A stretch of 53,602 bases of DNA. Source: Phascolarctobacterium sp. (lineage in GTDB: Bacteria; Bacillota; Negativicutes; Acidaminococcales; Acidaminococcaceae). The position numbers and the translations under genes are program-made. The notes under the pieces were generated by a model that saw only the letters and a list, made by a program, of their open reading frames with translations, was not told the origin of the DNA and ran no database searches. The first letter of the stretch is position 1, and each line of letters begins with the position of its first letter. Positions 14,383 to 23,432 of the stretch are shown here, in pieces. The stretch is taken from assembly GCA_017467905.1 (NCBI GenBank), contig JAFUKD010000025.1:1-53602 (forward strand), in the 5' to 3' direction.

Positions 14383-16752
14383 TTATCTTTTCTTTCTGCG
14401 TTTCTTAGAATTTTTATCGTGCTTACCGCTACGCCTGCCAGCTTCTTTATTTTTGGCACCCTTGCCGCCCTTGGACTTTTTACTTACGAAGGCTTTACCT
14501 TTACCGCCCAGCTTACCTTGCGCCTTGGCTTTTTTGCCTGCAGGTTCGCCACTGCGCTTTTGTCCGTAGGCAGAAGCGTGGCTTTGCTTGCCTAAAAGCT
14601 GTTGGCGAATATGCTCACGCACTCCGGCGTTCTCACCTGCCATAATAAAATCAATGCTCACATCCTGGATGTTCACCTGTAAAACTTCAATGCGTACCTT
14701 GTCGCCCAAGCGGTACTGATTTTTAGTGTGAGTACCTACCAAAGCGTAGCGCTCTTCGTAAAATTCGTAGTAGTCATCCACCAGGCTAGAAATATGTACC
14801 AAGCCTTCCACACCATTAGGAAGCTCTACAAACATTCCAAAAGAAGTAACTCCGGAAATTACACCGTCAAACTCTTCGCCAATATGCTCTTCCATATATT
14901 CGCACTTCTTCAATTCTACAGTAGCACGTTCCGCTTCCGCAGCAGCACGCTCCCGCAGGGAAGAGTGTTCCGCAATAACATCCAGCTTGTCTACCAAGGG
15001 CTCTGCCTTGGCGCTGCTCATTACAGGGTTCGACAACCATTGACGTAACATGCGATGCACAATCAAGTCGGGATAACGCCTGATGGGTGAAGTAAAGTGA
15101 GTGTAGTACTTCGCCGCTAGCCCGAAGTGCCCAATGTTATCCGTTTGGTAAACTGCCTGCTTCATAGAGCGCAGGGCAACGGTGCTAACAAGCCGTTCTT
15201 CCGGCCTGCCCTCCATTGCCTTTACTGCCCGCTGCACCTCTGCAGGGTCCATTTCTTCTGTAACCTTAAACTTCACGTTGAAATTTGCCAAAAGCTTCGC
15301 CAGCTCCTGCATCTTATCCTCTGCCGGCAAATCGTGTACGCGATAGATAAAGGGCCATTCCTGCTTGAACATATGCTGCGCTACAGTTTCGTTCGCCGCC
15401 AGCATAAACTCCTCAATAATTGCTTCCGCATTGCCGTGTACCCTTTGGACAATCTCGACAGGCTTTAGCTTCTCGTCTAAGATAACCTTCTGCTCCGGCA
15501 AATCAAAATCTATGGCACCACGTCTTAATCTTTTTTTGTGCAGTGCTTCCCGCAATTCGTCCATCAAGCCTATCATAGGCAGAATGTCCTCATATTTACC
15601 GCGCAGCTCTTCATTGCCTGCCAATATTTCCCGGACAATATTATAGCTTAAACGGTGCCGCACATGAATCACCGCCGGGAAAATTTCGTAATCCAAAACC
15701 TTGCCCTCGCGGTTGATGTGCATTTCGCAAGCCATTGCCAAACGGTCCACCCCTGCGTTTAAGCTACAGATGCCATTGGACAAACGCTCCGGCAGCATTG
15801 GCAGAACCCTGTCAACTAAATACACACTAGTTCCACGCTCCCGCGCTTCCTTATCCAGAACGCCATCCCCGCTCACATAATAGCTTACATCTGCAATGTA
15901 AACCCCCAGCAAAAATTCATCCTTGCTTAACTGCTGTACATAAACTGCATCGTCCAAGTCCTTGGCGTCTTCGCCGTCAATGGTAACCACCTGCAAATCC
16001 CGCAGGTCTCTTCTGCCTGCCAGCTCATCCTTGCGCACAGCCTTGGGAACTTTTTTAGAAGCCTCCAACACCTCCGGTGGAAACTCCAAGGGTAAATCGT
16101 TCTGCTTGATAATGGATAAAATCTCTAAACCAACGTCACCAATCCTGCCAAGAACTTCCACCACCTTGCCTTCGGCGTTGCGGTGTTCTTGAGGCCATTG
16201 GGTAATTTCAACAACAACCTTTTGATTATTCTTCGCCCCATTAAAATCGCGGCGCATAATATAAATATCGCGGCCAATCTTCTTATCGTCAGGCACTACA
16301 AAGGCGAAGTCCCTGCTTTGATAAAAGGTTCCTACAATTTTATCGTAGGCACGGGTAATCACGCGGATAATTTCTCCTTCCGGCTTCTTACCGTTAATAT
16401 CGTAATTCACCCGCGCCATTACTCTGTCATTGTTCATAGCGCCGTTCAACGCTCTGGGAGAGATGAACACGTCAGGCTTATCACCCTTGTTATCGGGAAT
16501 GACAAAGCCAAAACCCTTGCTGGTCAGCTGCAGGCGACCGGTAACAAGCCCCATTTTTTCCGGCAAGCCGTAGGTTTCAAAACGGGTCTTGATAATTTCG
16601 CCGTTCTTTTCCAGCGCTAAAAGCTCGTTCCAAAATTTGGTAGCACTGCATTTTCCCTCAAAGGCTTCCAATAATTCTTCTGCCGTTTGGGGAGCATAAC
16701 AGCTGCTACGCATATACTCTACAATCAATTCTTTAATACTTTTACTTTGCAT
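14383..16752 (-). CDS. rnr: Ribonuclease R
   Basis: A 789-residue 3'-5' exoribonuclease. Domains in order: N-terminal winged helix (1-70), two cold-shock domains (about 70-225), RNB catalytic domain with the metal-binding acidic motif [14 protein letters not shown] (about 255-270), S1 domain (about 635-720), then a long Lys/Gly-rich tail (last 65 residues, ending NSKKRRKKR). In other bacteria the basic tail and SmpB recruit RNase R to degrade non-stop mRNA. It sits between est (3 bp) and smpB (2 bp). Confidence 0.96.
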   Translation of the reverse strand: MQSKSIKELIVEYMRSSCYAPQTAEELLEAFEGKCSATKFWNELLALEKNGEIIKTRFETYGLPEKMGLVTGRLQLTSKGFGFVIPDNKGDKPDVFISPRALNGAMNNDRVMARVNYDINGKKPEGEIIRVITRAYDKIVGTFYQSRDFAFVVPDDKKIGRDIYIMRRDFNGAKNNQKVVVEITQWPQEHRNAEGKVVEVLGRIGDVGLEILSIIKQNDLPLEFPPEVLEASKKVPKAVRKDELAGRRDLRDLQVVTIDGEDAKDLDDAVYVQQLSKDEFLLGVYIADVSYYVSGDGVLDKEARERGTSVYLVDRVLPMLPERLSNGICSLNAGVDRLAMACEMHINREGKVLDYEIFPAVIHVRHRLSYNIVREILAGNEELRGKYEDILPMIGLMDELREALHKKRLRRGAIDFDLPEQKVILDEKLKPVEIVQRVHGNAEAIIEEFMLAANETVAQHMFKQEWPFIYRVHDLPAEDKMQELAKLLANFNVKFKVTEEMDPAEVQRAVKAMEGRPEERLVSTVALRSMKQAVYQTDNIGHFGLAAKYYTHFTSPIRRYPDLIVHRMLRQWLSNPVMSSAKAEPLVDKLDVIAEHSSLRERAAAEAERATVELKKCEYMEEHIGEEFDGVISGVTSFGMFVELPNGVEGLVHISSLVDDYYEFYEERYALVGTHTKNQYRLGDKVRIEVLQVNIQDVSIDFIMAGENAGVREHIRQQLLGKQSHASAYGQKRSGEPAGKKAKAQGKLGGKGKAFVSKKSKGGKGAKNKEAGRRSGKHDKNSKKRRKKR

Positions 16753-16755
16753 AAT

Positions 16756-17493
16756 CTATTCCTCAAAAAATTTGCTTATTTCCTCAAACACTTTCTCTCG
16801 TTCTACATCTAAGGTTAAAATGTGCCCACTGTTCTTATACCACACCAGCTTCTTTTCGGAACTGCTAATCTTGTCGTAAATATATTGAGCGCTCTTGGGG
16901 TTGACGGTGTGCTCAATGGTGGACTGCAGTACGATACAGGGCACAGTAATTTTTTCTAAAAGCTTTTTCTTACACAGGTCTACTAAGGCAAACAAGCTGC
17001 CCAAGGGTTTAACAGGCATCACATCATATGCCAAATTATATTTTTCTGCAACAAAATAATTACGTTTACGTTTTTTTAGATACTTAATGAAGAAGCTTAA
17101 AAAATGCAGGAAGGGAGCGCGTTTATCCTGCACATAAATTGGCGCCGCCAAAATCGCAGCCTTACTTACGGGAAGCTCTGCTGCAACCTTAATGGCAAGC
17201 AGCCCTCCCATGGAAAGACCTGCCACCATTACTTCACTGCAACGCTCTTGCAAACGCAGGAAGCCTTCTTCTGCCGCAGCATACCAGTGCTGCCATTGGG
17301 TTTCATTTAAATCTTCCGGCTTGGTTCCGTGTCCGGGAAGGCGCACGCCCAAAACAGTATAGCCCTGCTGATGCATATGGTCTCCCAAAAGGCGCATCTC
17401 TGCCGGAGTGCCGGTATAGCCGTGGATAAGCAGCACACCCTTGTCGGTTGTGCCCTGTAACATAAATTCTTCTGCGCCTTTAATAACTTTCAT
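16756..17493 (-). CDS. est: Carboxylesterase, alpha/beta hydrolase
   Basis: A 245-residue alpha/beta hydrolase of the Est30/YvaK type. The nucleophile elbow is GLSMGG, the oxyanion-hole segment LIHGYTGTPAEMR, and the catalytic His is in NSGHILTLD near the C-terminus. In Bacillus and relatives the same gene sits between secG and rnr; the order est-rnr-smpB-ssrA is kept here. The physiological ester is unknown. GGAGGGG precedes the ATG, and an extended -10 (TGG-TATAAT) lies about 35 bp upstream. Confidence 0.9.
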   Translation of the reverse strand: MKVIKGAEEFMLQGTTDKGVLLIHGYTGTPAEMRLLGDHMHQQGYTVLGVRLPGHGTKPEDLNETQWQHWYAAAEEGFLRLQERCSEVMVAGLSMGGLLAIKVAAELPVSKAAILAAPIYVQDKRAPFLHFLSFFIKYLKKRKRNYFVAEKYNLAYDVMPVKPLGSLFALVDLCKKKLLEKITVPCIVLQSTIEHTVNPKSAQYIYDKISSSEKKLVWYKNSGHILTLDVEREKVFEEISKFFEE

Positions 17494-17595
17494 GTTAACC
17501 CCTCCACCAGCTTTTTCCTAAAACTATTATACCATATTCAAACTTTACTGTCGTAGGTTCATTAAGAGTTCATACTTAATCATTATACTAAAAAA

Positions 17596-17618
17596 GCCCA
17601 CACCATGAAAGTGTGGGC
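17596..17618 (-). terminator. hppA terminator
   Basis: GCCCACAC / GTGTGGGC, an 8-bp GC-rich stem followed by six T on the minus strand. Confidence 0.9.
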
Positions 17619-17632
17619 TAAAAGGAACTTAA

Positions 17633-19648
17633 TTATTTAAACATGTTCAGGAGGATACCGCCATTTGCAGCCAATACCGGAGCAAATACCAGAGCAACGA
17701 TGGTCATCAATTTAATCAAGATGTTCATTGCAGGGCCGGAGGTATCTTTGAACGGGTCACCTACGGTGTCGCCGGTTACAGCAGCTTTGTGAGCTTCGCT
17801 GCCTTTGCCGCCGTGTACGCCGGATTCAATGTATTTTTTAGCATTGTCCCAAGCACCGCCAGCATTTGCCATCAAGATAGCAACCAATACGCCAGCAGCC
17901 AAAGCACCGCCAATCATACCGCCCAATGCTTCGGTACCGAACAGGAAACCAATCAGCAAGGGAGCAACGATTGCCAAGATGCCGGGCAGCATCATTTCGT
18001 GGAGAGCAGCAGCAGTGGAGATGTCTACGCAACGGCGATAGTCAGCTTTAGCTTTGCCTTCCAACAGACCGGGGATTTCGCGGAATTGACGACGAACTTC
18101 TTCAATCATTTCGTAAGCAGCTTTACCAACGGATTCCATGGTCATAGCGCCGAATACGAAGGGAAGAGTTGCACCGATGAACAAACCAACCAAGGTTACA
18201 GGGTTCAACAGGTCGATGGTTTTCAGGTTTACTACTTGAGCATAAGCAGAGAACAATGCCAATGCAGTCAAAGCAGCGGAGCCGATTGCGAAGCCTTTAC
18301 CGATAGCAGCGGTGGTGTTACCAACGGAGTCAAGCTTGTCGGTGATTTCACGTACTTCGTGAGGCAGCTCGGACATTTCTGCGATACCGCCAGCGTTGTC
18401 AGCGATAGGACCATAAGCGTCTACTGCTACGGTCAAGCCAGTGGTGGACAGCATACCAACAGCTGCCAAAGCGATACCGTACAAGCCCATTTGGGTATTG
18501 GTAGCACCGCCCATGGTGAAGAAGGAAAGAATTACACCGATGCAGATGAATACCATCGGCAGGAAGCAGGAATACATACCTACAGCCAAGCCGGAGATAA
18601 TGGTGGTTGCAGGACCGGTTTCAGATTGTTGAGCAATCTTTTTAACGGAATCATAGTCAGCGGAGGTGTAAACCTCGGTGATTTTACCAATTGCCAAACC
18701 GCAAATCAAGCCGGAAGCGATTGCGATGAAAGCAGCATTGTTACCAAAGATGGAGGTGGACAACCACCAAGCAGCACCAATTACGAGCACGCCGCCAATG
18801 TAAGTACCATTGTTCAAAGCAGCTTGCGGGTCATTGGATTTGCTGTTACGAGCAAATGCTACACCGATGATGGAAGCAACGATACCAGCCAAGGAAAGCA
18901 TGAATACGAATTCAACACCTTCGCCGCCGGGATATGCAACTGCACCCAAGGTAATAGCAGAGATGATTGCACCAACATAGGATTCGAACAAGTCAGCACC
19001 CATACCGGCAACGTCACCTACGTTATCGCCTACGTTATCAGCGATGGTAGCAGGGTTACGCGGGTCGTCTTCGGGGATACCAGCTTCTACTTTACCTACA
19101 AGGTCAGCGCCTACGTCTGCAGCTTTAGTATAGATACCGCCGCCAACACGAGCGAACAATGCGATAGAAGAAGCACCCAAACCGAAGCCGGTTACGATGT
19201 CTACGTTACCAAACAGCATATAAGCAATAGCAACACCGGTGATGCCCAAGCCAACTACGCCCAAGCCCATTACAGCGCCGCCGGAGAAAGCGATTTTCAA
19301 AGCTTCAGGCATACCATGACGAGCAGCTTCAGCAGTGCGAACGTTAGCTTTAGTTGCAACAGTCATACCAATGTAGCCTGCGCAGATGGAGAATACTGCA
19401 CCTGCAACGAAGCAGATTGCGGTCAACGGGGAGAGGAATGCAGCGATTACGCCTGCAACAACGGCAACGAAAATTGCCAAATATTTGTACTCGCGGTACA
19501 AGAATGCCATAGCACCTTCATGAATGTAGCCTGCAATTTCCTGCATGCGTGCATTACCGGCACTAGCTTTGCTAATGCTGCCGCTAAGCATCATAGCTAC
19601 TGCTAAAGCAACAACACCAACAACGATGGAAGTCATTAAATAAGACAT
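17633..19648 (-). CDS. hppA: Membrane ion-pumping pyrophosphatase, K+-dependent type
   Basis: A 671-residue integral membrane pyrophosphatase with about 16 hydrophobic segments that couples PPi hydrolysis to Na+ and/or H+ export. PPi-binding motifs include [20 protein letters not shown] and [13 protein letters not shown]. The segment [14 protein letters not shown] carries Ala where K+-independent enzymes carry Lys, so it is assigned to the K+-dependent class, which includes the Na+ pumps. It is inserted between secG and est in an otherwise conserved gene order. It probably recovers energy from biosynthetic PPi in an anaerobe. Confidence 0.94.
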   Translation of the reverse strand: MSYLMTSIVVGVVALAVAMMLSGSISKASAGNARMQEIAGYIHEGAMAFLYREYKYLAIFVAVVAGVIAAFLSPLTAICFVAGAVFSICAGYIGMTVATKANVRTAEAARHGMPEALKIAFSGGAVMGLGVVGLGITGVAIAYMLFGNVDIVTGFGLGASSIALFARVGGGIYTKAADVGADLVGKVEAGIPEDDPRNPATIADNVGDNVGDVAGMGADLFESYVGAIISAITLGAVAYPGGEGVEFVFMLSLAGIVASIIGVAFARNSKSNDPQAALNNGTYIGGVLVIGAAWWLSTSIFGNNAAFIAIASGLICGLAIGKITEVYTSADYDSVKKIAQQSETGPATTIISGLAVGMYSCFLPMVFICIGVILSFFTMGGATNTQMGLYGIALAAVGMLSTTGLTVAVDAYGPIADNAGGIAEMSELPHEVREITDKLDSVGNTTAAIGKGFAIGSAALTALALFSAYAQVVNLKTIDLLNPVTLVGLFIGATLPFVFGAMTMESVGKAAYEMIEEVRRQFREIPGLLEGKAKADYRRCVDISTAAALHEMMLPGILAIVAPLLIGFLFGTEALGGMIGGALAAGVLVAILMANAGGAWDNAKKYIESGVHGGKGSEAHKAAVTGDTVGDPFKDTSGPAMNILIKLMTIVALVFAPVLAANGGILLNMFK

Positions 19649-19689
19649 TTAAAACTTACCCCTTTCTTCAATTTAAAATTTTAAAATTT

Positions 19690-19710
19690 AAGAGTGCGGG
19701 TAACACTCTT
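19690..19710 (-). terminator. secG terminator
   Basis: AAGAGTG / CACTCTT, a 7-bp stem followed on the minus strand by AAATTTTAAAATTTT. It separates secG from hppA. Confidence 0.7.
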
Positions 19711-19724
19711 TTTAACTTAGGGAA

Positions 19725-19955
19725 CTATGCGTTTAACTTGGCGAGAGCCATAGTTATAACAGCGAATGCGGAGCCCAAAACAATGGTGGCTTTAGCCATG
19801 ACAGAATCAAGGTCATTGCCCTTACCGAAGAAACCACCGTCACTGCCACCGAAGGTACCGCCTACACCGCCGCCTTTACCGGACTGCAGCAACACTGCAC
19901 CAATGAGAGCTATGCATACGATAAAGTCAAGAACCATCAAGACAGTTTCAAGCAC
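19725..19955 (-). CDS. secG: Protein translocase subunit SecG
   Basis: A 76-residue protein with two membrane helices (about 3-22 and 53-73) separated by a Gly-rich loop (LLQSGKGGGVGGTFGGSD), the SecG pattern. The start is GTG, placed by GGAGG 8 nt upstream. It is an accessory subunit of the SecYEG channel and heads the conserved secG-est-rnr-smpB-ssrA region. Confidence 0.94.
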   Translation of the reverse strand: MLETVLMVLDFIVCIALIGAVLLQSGKGGGVGGTFGGSDGGFFGKGNDLDSVMAKATIVLGSAFAVITMALAKLNA

Positions 19956-19988
19956 TTCTCTTTCCTCCTTTTCACTTAATGCCGTTAT

Positions 19989-20017
19989 ATTTTACCACAC
20001 TTTATATTAGCTTACAA
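19989..20017 (-). promoter_or_regulatory. secG promoter
   Basis: On the minus strand TTGTAA (20012-20017), a 17-bp spacer and TAAAAT (19989-19994). Confidence 0.7.
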
Positions 20018-20071
20018 CGAAAATCTACAATTTATTTTACATTTTTTACATAATTTTTTCTACACAGATAT

Positions 20072-20128
20072 AAAAGGGCGCTTGTTGCCCCTGTCACAAA
20101 GGGATTTCACAGGAAAGCCTGCCCTTTT
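20072..20128. other. Branched inverted repeat of unknown role
   Basis: AAAAGGGC (20072-20079) pairs with GCCCTTTT (20121-20128). Inside are two further small stems, CCC/GGG (20088-20090 with 20101-20103) and AGG/CCT (20111-20113 with 20118-20120), so the element can fold as a three-way junction. It lies between the terminator of receptor 1 and the secG promoter. On the minus strand it is followed by TTTTATAT and could be a second terminator or a small RNA; no known family was recognised. Confidence 0.4.
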
Positions 20129-20169
20129 CCCCCACGCTTGACAAGCAAATCATGCCCACACACGCAAAC

Positions 20170-20193
20170 AAGGCGAAGCCGTAGCTTCGCCTT
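20170..20193 (-). terminator. Terminator of TonB receptor 1
   Basis: AAGGCGAAGC / GCTTCGCCTT, a perfect 10-bp stem with a 4-nt loop followed by GTTTG on the minus strand. Confidence 0.8.
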
Positions 20194-20237
20194 GCCCGCA
20201 AGGAGTAAGTATTATGTTTATTTTGGAGGAGTTGTTT

Positions 20238-22208
20238 TTAGAAGGAGTATTCAGCACCAATCAAGAAGCGACGAGATTGAGCGGGAGTTTGGTAGTAACC
20301 GTTATCAACCCCAGCTTGTTCACAATATGCTTCATTAAGCAAATTATAACCTTTAGCAAAAACTTTTAAATTTTTTGCCGCCTTATATGTTAGTGCTAAA
20401 TCAATAGTCAAATAGCTACTATCAAGATAAGAAATCTTACCATTAGGATACAAAGTACCACCATATCCGTAATGTGCATTAGAAGCTGTAGAGCCGCCAG
20501 TTGCAGTACGTAACCAAATATTTGCATCCCATTTAGCATCATGGTATCTAATGCCCATACGATATGTGTTAGGCATATAATTAAAATCTTTTAGTTCCCC
20601 TTGCCCATCCATATTATTTTTTACTTGTACATAAGTATATGATGCCGTCAAATCTACATTATCGTTCAATTTATGATTAACGGATAATTCCATACCTTTT
20701 TTCTTCTGTTCATCAACATTTGTTGCATATGTGGCAGTATAATTAGAATCATAAATCCAATCAATAGCATCTTCTAATTCACTTTCAAAATAACTAATCG
20801 CAACATCAGTTCTATCGTTTATTCTAGAACTGTATCCAACTGTCCAAGTTTCACCAGTTTCAGCTACTAAATCAGGATTGCCAACAGTCCATGCATCTGG
20901 CCAATTATAATATAAATCATCTAATGTAGGCGCTTTAAAAACCTGACCCCAATTGAAGTACATATGTGAATAATCATTAAATTTCTTATTCAATCCAGCA
21001 CTTAATGTAGTTTCATCACCAGCTTTGCTATGGTCATCATAACGCACACCAGCATTTAAAGTCCAAGAAGGCGAAAATTCCCAAGTATCGTTTATAAAAA
21101 TGGCCTTGCTGTTAATTTCTTCATTGTAGTTAGGTGTTACAGCATAATTATTATTCCAGTCTTCATATGAAGAACTAGCTTCTGATTCTCTCCAAGACGC
21201 ACCTATAACAAGTTCATTTTTATCAGAGACATCAATGGCTTGTTGTAAATCAACACCATTAGTCTTTTCTTCTAATTGTCCAGAGTAATAATAATCCCAC
21301 TCATTGTGATAAAATTGTAAGTAACCTTTGTCTTTATTATTTAACGTCCAATCATAACGCATATACAAATTATCCGTTCTTTTATCCATTGGATAAATAG
21401 AGCTAGAATCTGCATACATATTCTGTATTCCTTCAAATTTACTATAATCATACCCAATAGTTAAGTTACTACCCTCATTCAATTCCTGTTCAAGTTTTAA
21501 AGAAACTTTCTCGTCATCAAAATCCACAGGCGCCATCCATCTTTTAGTAGTATCTGTTTTATAATCTCTATATTTATAATAATCTTGTTTATATTTGGAT
21601 GCAGAAACGGTTACACCAGTTTTATCAGTTTTAAAAGAATACATTGCAGCCATATCTTCAGCCCCATTAGAACCAAATGCTAAAGATACTTTACCAAAAT
21701 TTCTGTTTGCTTTTTTAGTAATTACGTTAACTACGCCACCCACAGCGTCAGAACCATAAAGTGCACCACCAGCACCTTTCATAACTTCAATACGTTCAAT
21801 CATACTAATATCAGGCATTTGATTTAAATCATAACTAGACCTTCCATTCATAGTTCCCATATCATATCCTACACGTCTACCATCAACCAGAACCAGAACG
21901 CGGTCATCGCCATTTAAAAGTATTGCTTTCTCATTTGTGCCATTACCTTTATCTAAAACATTAGCACCAGAAACATCTTTTAATACATCTGCAACTTCGG
22001 TATAATGTCTGCTTTCAATTTGTTCAGCAGTTACAACAGAAATATTTGCCGGAGTGTCTACCAATTTGGTTTCGGTTCTTGTCGCAGTTACTACATACTC
22101 GTCCAGAGTAAAGGTATCCAGTTCACTTGCGTGTACTGGTGTGCCCCCCCATTGCACAGAGCCTAAAATAAGCGCTGTCATCAGCATTGCCTTAGTCATC
22201 TTTTTCAT
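20238..22208 (-). CDS. TonB-dependent outer-membrane receptor 1
   Basis: A 656-residue receptor. Order: signal peptide (MKKMTKAMLMTALILGSVQW..., ending before ASELD), TonB box region (TFTLDEYVVTATR), plug domain about 45-165 with LVLVDGRRVGYD and VMKGAGGALYGSDAVGGVVNVITKK, then a 22-strand-type barrel ending RRFLIGAEYSF. The start chosen has AGGAG 9 nt upstream; an ATG 10 codons earlier has none. The codons for Trp-Gly-Gly in the signal peptide form a run of seven G (22144-22150). The nearest upstream genes are cbiZ and a TIM-barrel gene, so corrinoid uptake (BtuB-like) is possible but the ligand is unproven. Confidence 0.92.
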   Translation of the reverse strand: MKKMTKAMLMTALILGSVQWGGTPVHASELDTFTLDEYVVTATRTETKLVDTPANISVVTAEQIESRHYTEVADVLKDVSGANVLDKGNGTNEKAILLNGDDRVLVLVDGRRVGYDMGTMNGRSSYDLNQMPDISMIERIEVMKGAGGALYGSDAVGGVVNVITKKANRNFGKVSLAFGSNGAEDMAAMYSFKTDKTGVTVSASKYKQDYYKYRDYKTDTTKRWMAPVDFDDEKVSLKLEQELNEGSNLTIGYDYSKFEGIQNMYADSSSIYPMDKRTDNLYMRYDWTLNNKDKGYLQFYHNEWDYYYSGQLEEKTNGVDLQQAIDVSDKNELVIGASWRESEASSSYEDWNNNYAVTPNYNEEINSKAIFINDTWEFSPSWTLNAGVRYDDHSKAGDETTLSAGLNKKFNDYSHMYFNWGQVFKAPTLDDLYYNWPDAWTVGNPDLVAETGETWTVGYSSRINDRTDVAISYFESELEDAIDWIYDSNYTATYATNVDEQKKKGMELSVNHKLNDNVDLTASYTYVQVKNNMDGQGELKDFNYMPNTYRMGIRYHDAKWDANIWLRTATGGSTASNAHYGYGGTLYPNGKISYLDSSYLTIDLALTYKAAKNLKVFAKGYNLLNEAYCEQAGVDNGYYQTPAQSRRFLIGAEYSF

Positions 22209-22262
22209 AACTTCATCTCCTAAAATTTTATTGAACATTTCCTATTAAGTGAACTTAAAGCC

Positions 22263-22305
22263 TACTGCCCAGTCTTGCATGGCCGCAGTAAAATTTGTGA
22301 GAGTG
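22263..22305 (-). ncRNA. Leader RNA element of TonB receptor 1
   Basis: In the 5' leader the minus strand reads CACTCTCACA (22296-22305) and then a hairpin: outer stem TACTGC/GCAGTA, 2-nt bulge, inner stem CCA/TGG, 8-nt loop TGCAAGAC (22263-22290). The leader of receptor 2 has the same layout with compensatory changes in both stems. It does not match a riboswitch class known to me. Confidence 0.55.
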
Positions 22306-22347
22306 AAGTTAAAAGCTTAATCAGAATGTTCTTTTCCTATGCTACAC

Positions 22348-22378
22348 ATTATAGTCCATATAGCGGTTTTACAGTCAA
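22348..22378 (-). promoter_or_regulatory. Promoter of TonB receptor 1
   Basis: On the minus strand TTGACT (22373-22378) and TATAAT (22348-22353) with a long 19-bp spacer, which suggests help from an activator. The inferred start is near 22341, giving a leader of about 130 nt. Confidence 0.55.
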
Positions 22379-22413
22379 CACTCTTTTTAAGAAATATTCC
22401 TATTTCGAAAACA

Positions 22414-22461
22414 AATACAGCGTTAAAAACACCTTCCTGCCAGTGTTTTCAGCGCTGTATT
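22414..22461 (-). terminator. Terminator of the cbiZ/TIM-barrel operon
   Basis: AATACAGCG / CGCTGTATT with an inner AACAC/GTGTT stem, followed by TGTTTTCG on the minus strand, directly after the TIM-barrel stop. Confidence 0.75.
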
Positions 22462-22463
22462 TT

Positions 22464-23423
22464 TTATAGGCTCATCATTTTTTGCTCCTGCTTGATGTAA
22501 TTTTGCAGCTCTTTCATTGTGCCGTAGAACAATTCGTGCACCAGGTATGTAGGGGCTATATACTCAACAAATTCTTTAAGAGCAGCCTCCTTAAAAATAC
22601 GGTGCTGGTCTATTTTGCCAATGTGATGCAAAATTTGCCCCATGGTAATTCCCTCAGGCATTGCGCCAATGGCGCTCTTTTGGTACTCACCGGAAAGGGA
22701 GCAGCTAAAATGCATACCCTTTATTAAATTTTTATTGCTTCCTAAATTTGCAACCACCCTTTTGATGTACTGCAGGGCTTCCTGCTCGGTGCGCAGTTCC
22801 ATATTGGTACTCATCAGGTGCCCGCTGTCCAGCATAATTCCCACGTTGCTTTTGTTCAATTTGCTAAAGAACCGCTCTACTAAGTGGGGATTGGTAAGCT
22901 TTAGCCCCGGCCACCATAAATTTTCAAATAGCACCGTTACGTCATCAGGCAGGCAGCTGCTAATTTGGTTGAACACTTCCACGGTGCAATCTATAATCCG
23001 CTCATCACTATAGAGGAACTTTCTTGTGAAGGCTTCCTCCAAACCGCAGTGGCTAACGTGCCATACTAAATATTCCGGCTGCACCGCAAGGGAAGCGCCA
23101 ATATTTTTTTGTATTACCTCTAACCATTGGTCTTGGTTGGCAGCGCCGCCAAAATACGCCTGCATATCCTGCACGCTTTTGTGGTTCCTTGCCAGCTCTT
23201 CCTTATTATTTAGCCAAAAATCTAACCAGTAGGGCCAGTACTTTAAATGTACTCCCGTTGCCCAGTCAGAATAATCTTCCTCGTAGGGCTTGGTGTCGTA
23301 AACGTACAGCTCCACCCCGTCAAGGCTGCTATCTTCTAAATAACCTTGCATGCCCTTTGGGTAAGCGTTAATTTCTTCTTTATAACCGTGTACGGGACAA
23401 TAATTTATTAGTTGCTTCATCAT
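22464..23423 (-). CDS. TIM-barrel protein of the sugar-phosphate isomerase/epimerase superfamily
   Basis: A 319-residue cytosolic protein. The pattern of strands with acidic and His residues fits the xylose-isomerase-like (AP endonuclease 2) TIM barrel: LDGVELYVYD near the start, VLFENLWWPG (Glu ligand), GIMLDSGHLM (Asp/His), GMHFSCSLSG (His) and a C-terminal YLVHELFYG (Glu). These would bind a divalent metal. It starts 9 bp after cbiZ, so the two are almost certainly co-transcribed, hinting at a step in corrinoid salvage. I do not recognise a characterised relative; the reaction is unknown. Confidence 0.75.
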   Translation of the reverse strand: MMKQLINYCPVHGYKEEINAYPKGMQGYLEDSSLDGVELYVYDTKPYEEDYSDWATGVHLKYWPYWLDFWLNNKEELARNHKSVQDMQAYFGGAANQDQWLEVIQKNIGASLAVQPEYLVWHVSHCGLEEAFTRKFLYSDERIIDCTVEVFNQISSCLPDDVTVLFENLWWPGLKLTNPHLVERFFSKLNKSNVGIMLDSGHLMSTNMELRTEQEALQYIKRVVANLGSNKNLIKGMHFSCSLSGEYQKSAIGAMPEGITMGQILHHIGKIDQHRIFKEAALKEFVEYIAPTYLVHELFYGTMKELQNYIKQEQKMMSL

Positions 23424-23432
23424 AACTCCAGC

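Noticed and set aside
17789-19606. Long open frame of 605 codons on the plus strand across hppA
   Set aside because: It is the antisense shadow of the biased codon use of hppA; it has no ribosome site and its low-complexity Ser/Thr/Gln-rich product resembles nothing.
20072-20128. Possible second cobalamin riboswitch (GTGAAATCCC segment)
   Set aside because: The B12 box and the conserved CCACTGT segment are absent and the length is too short.
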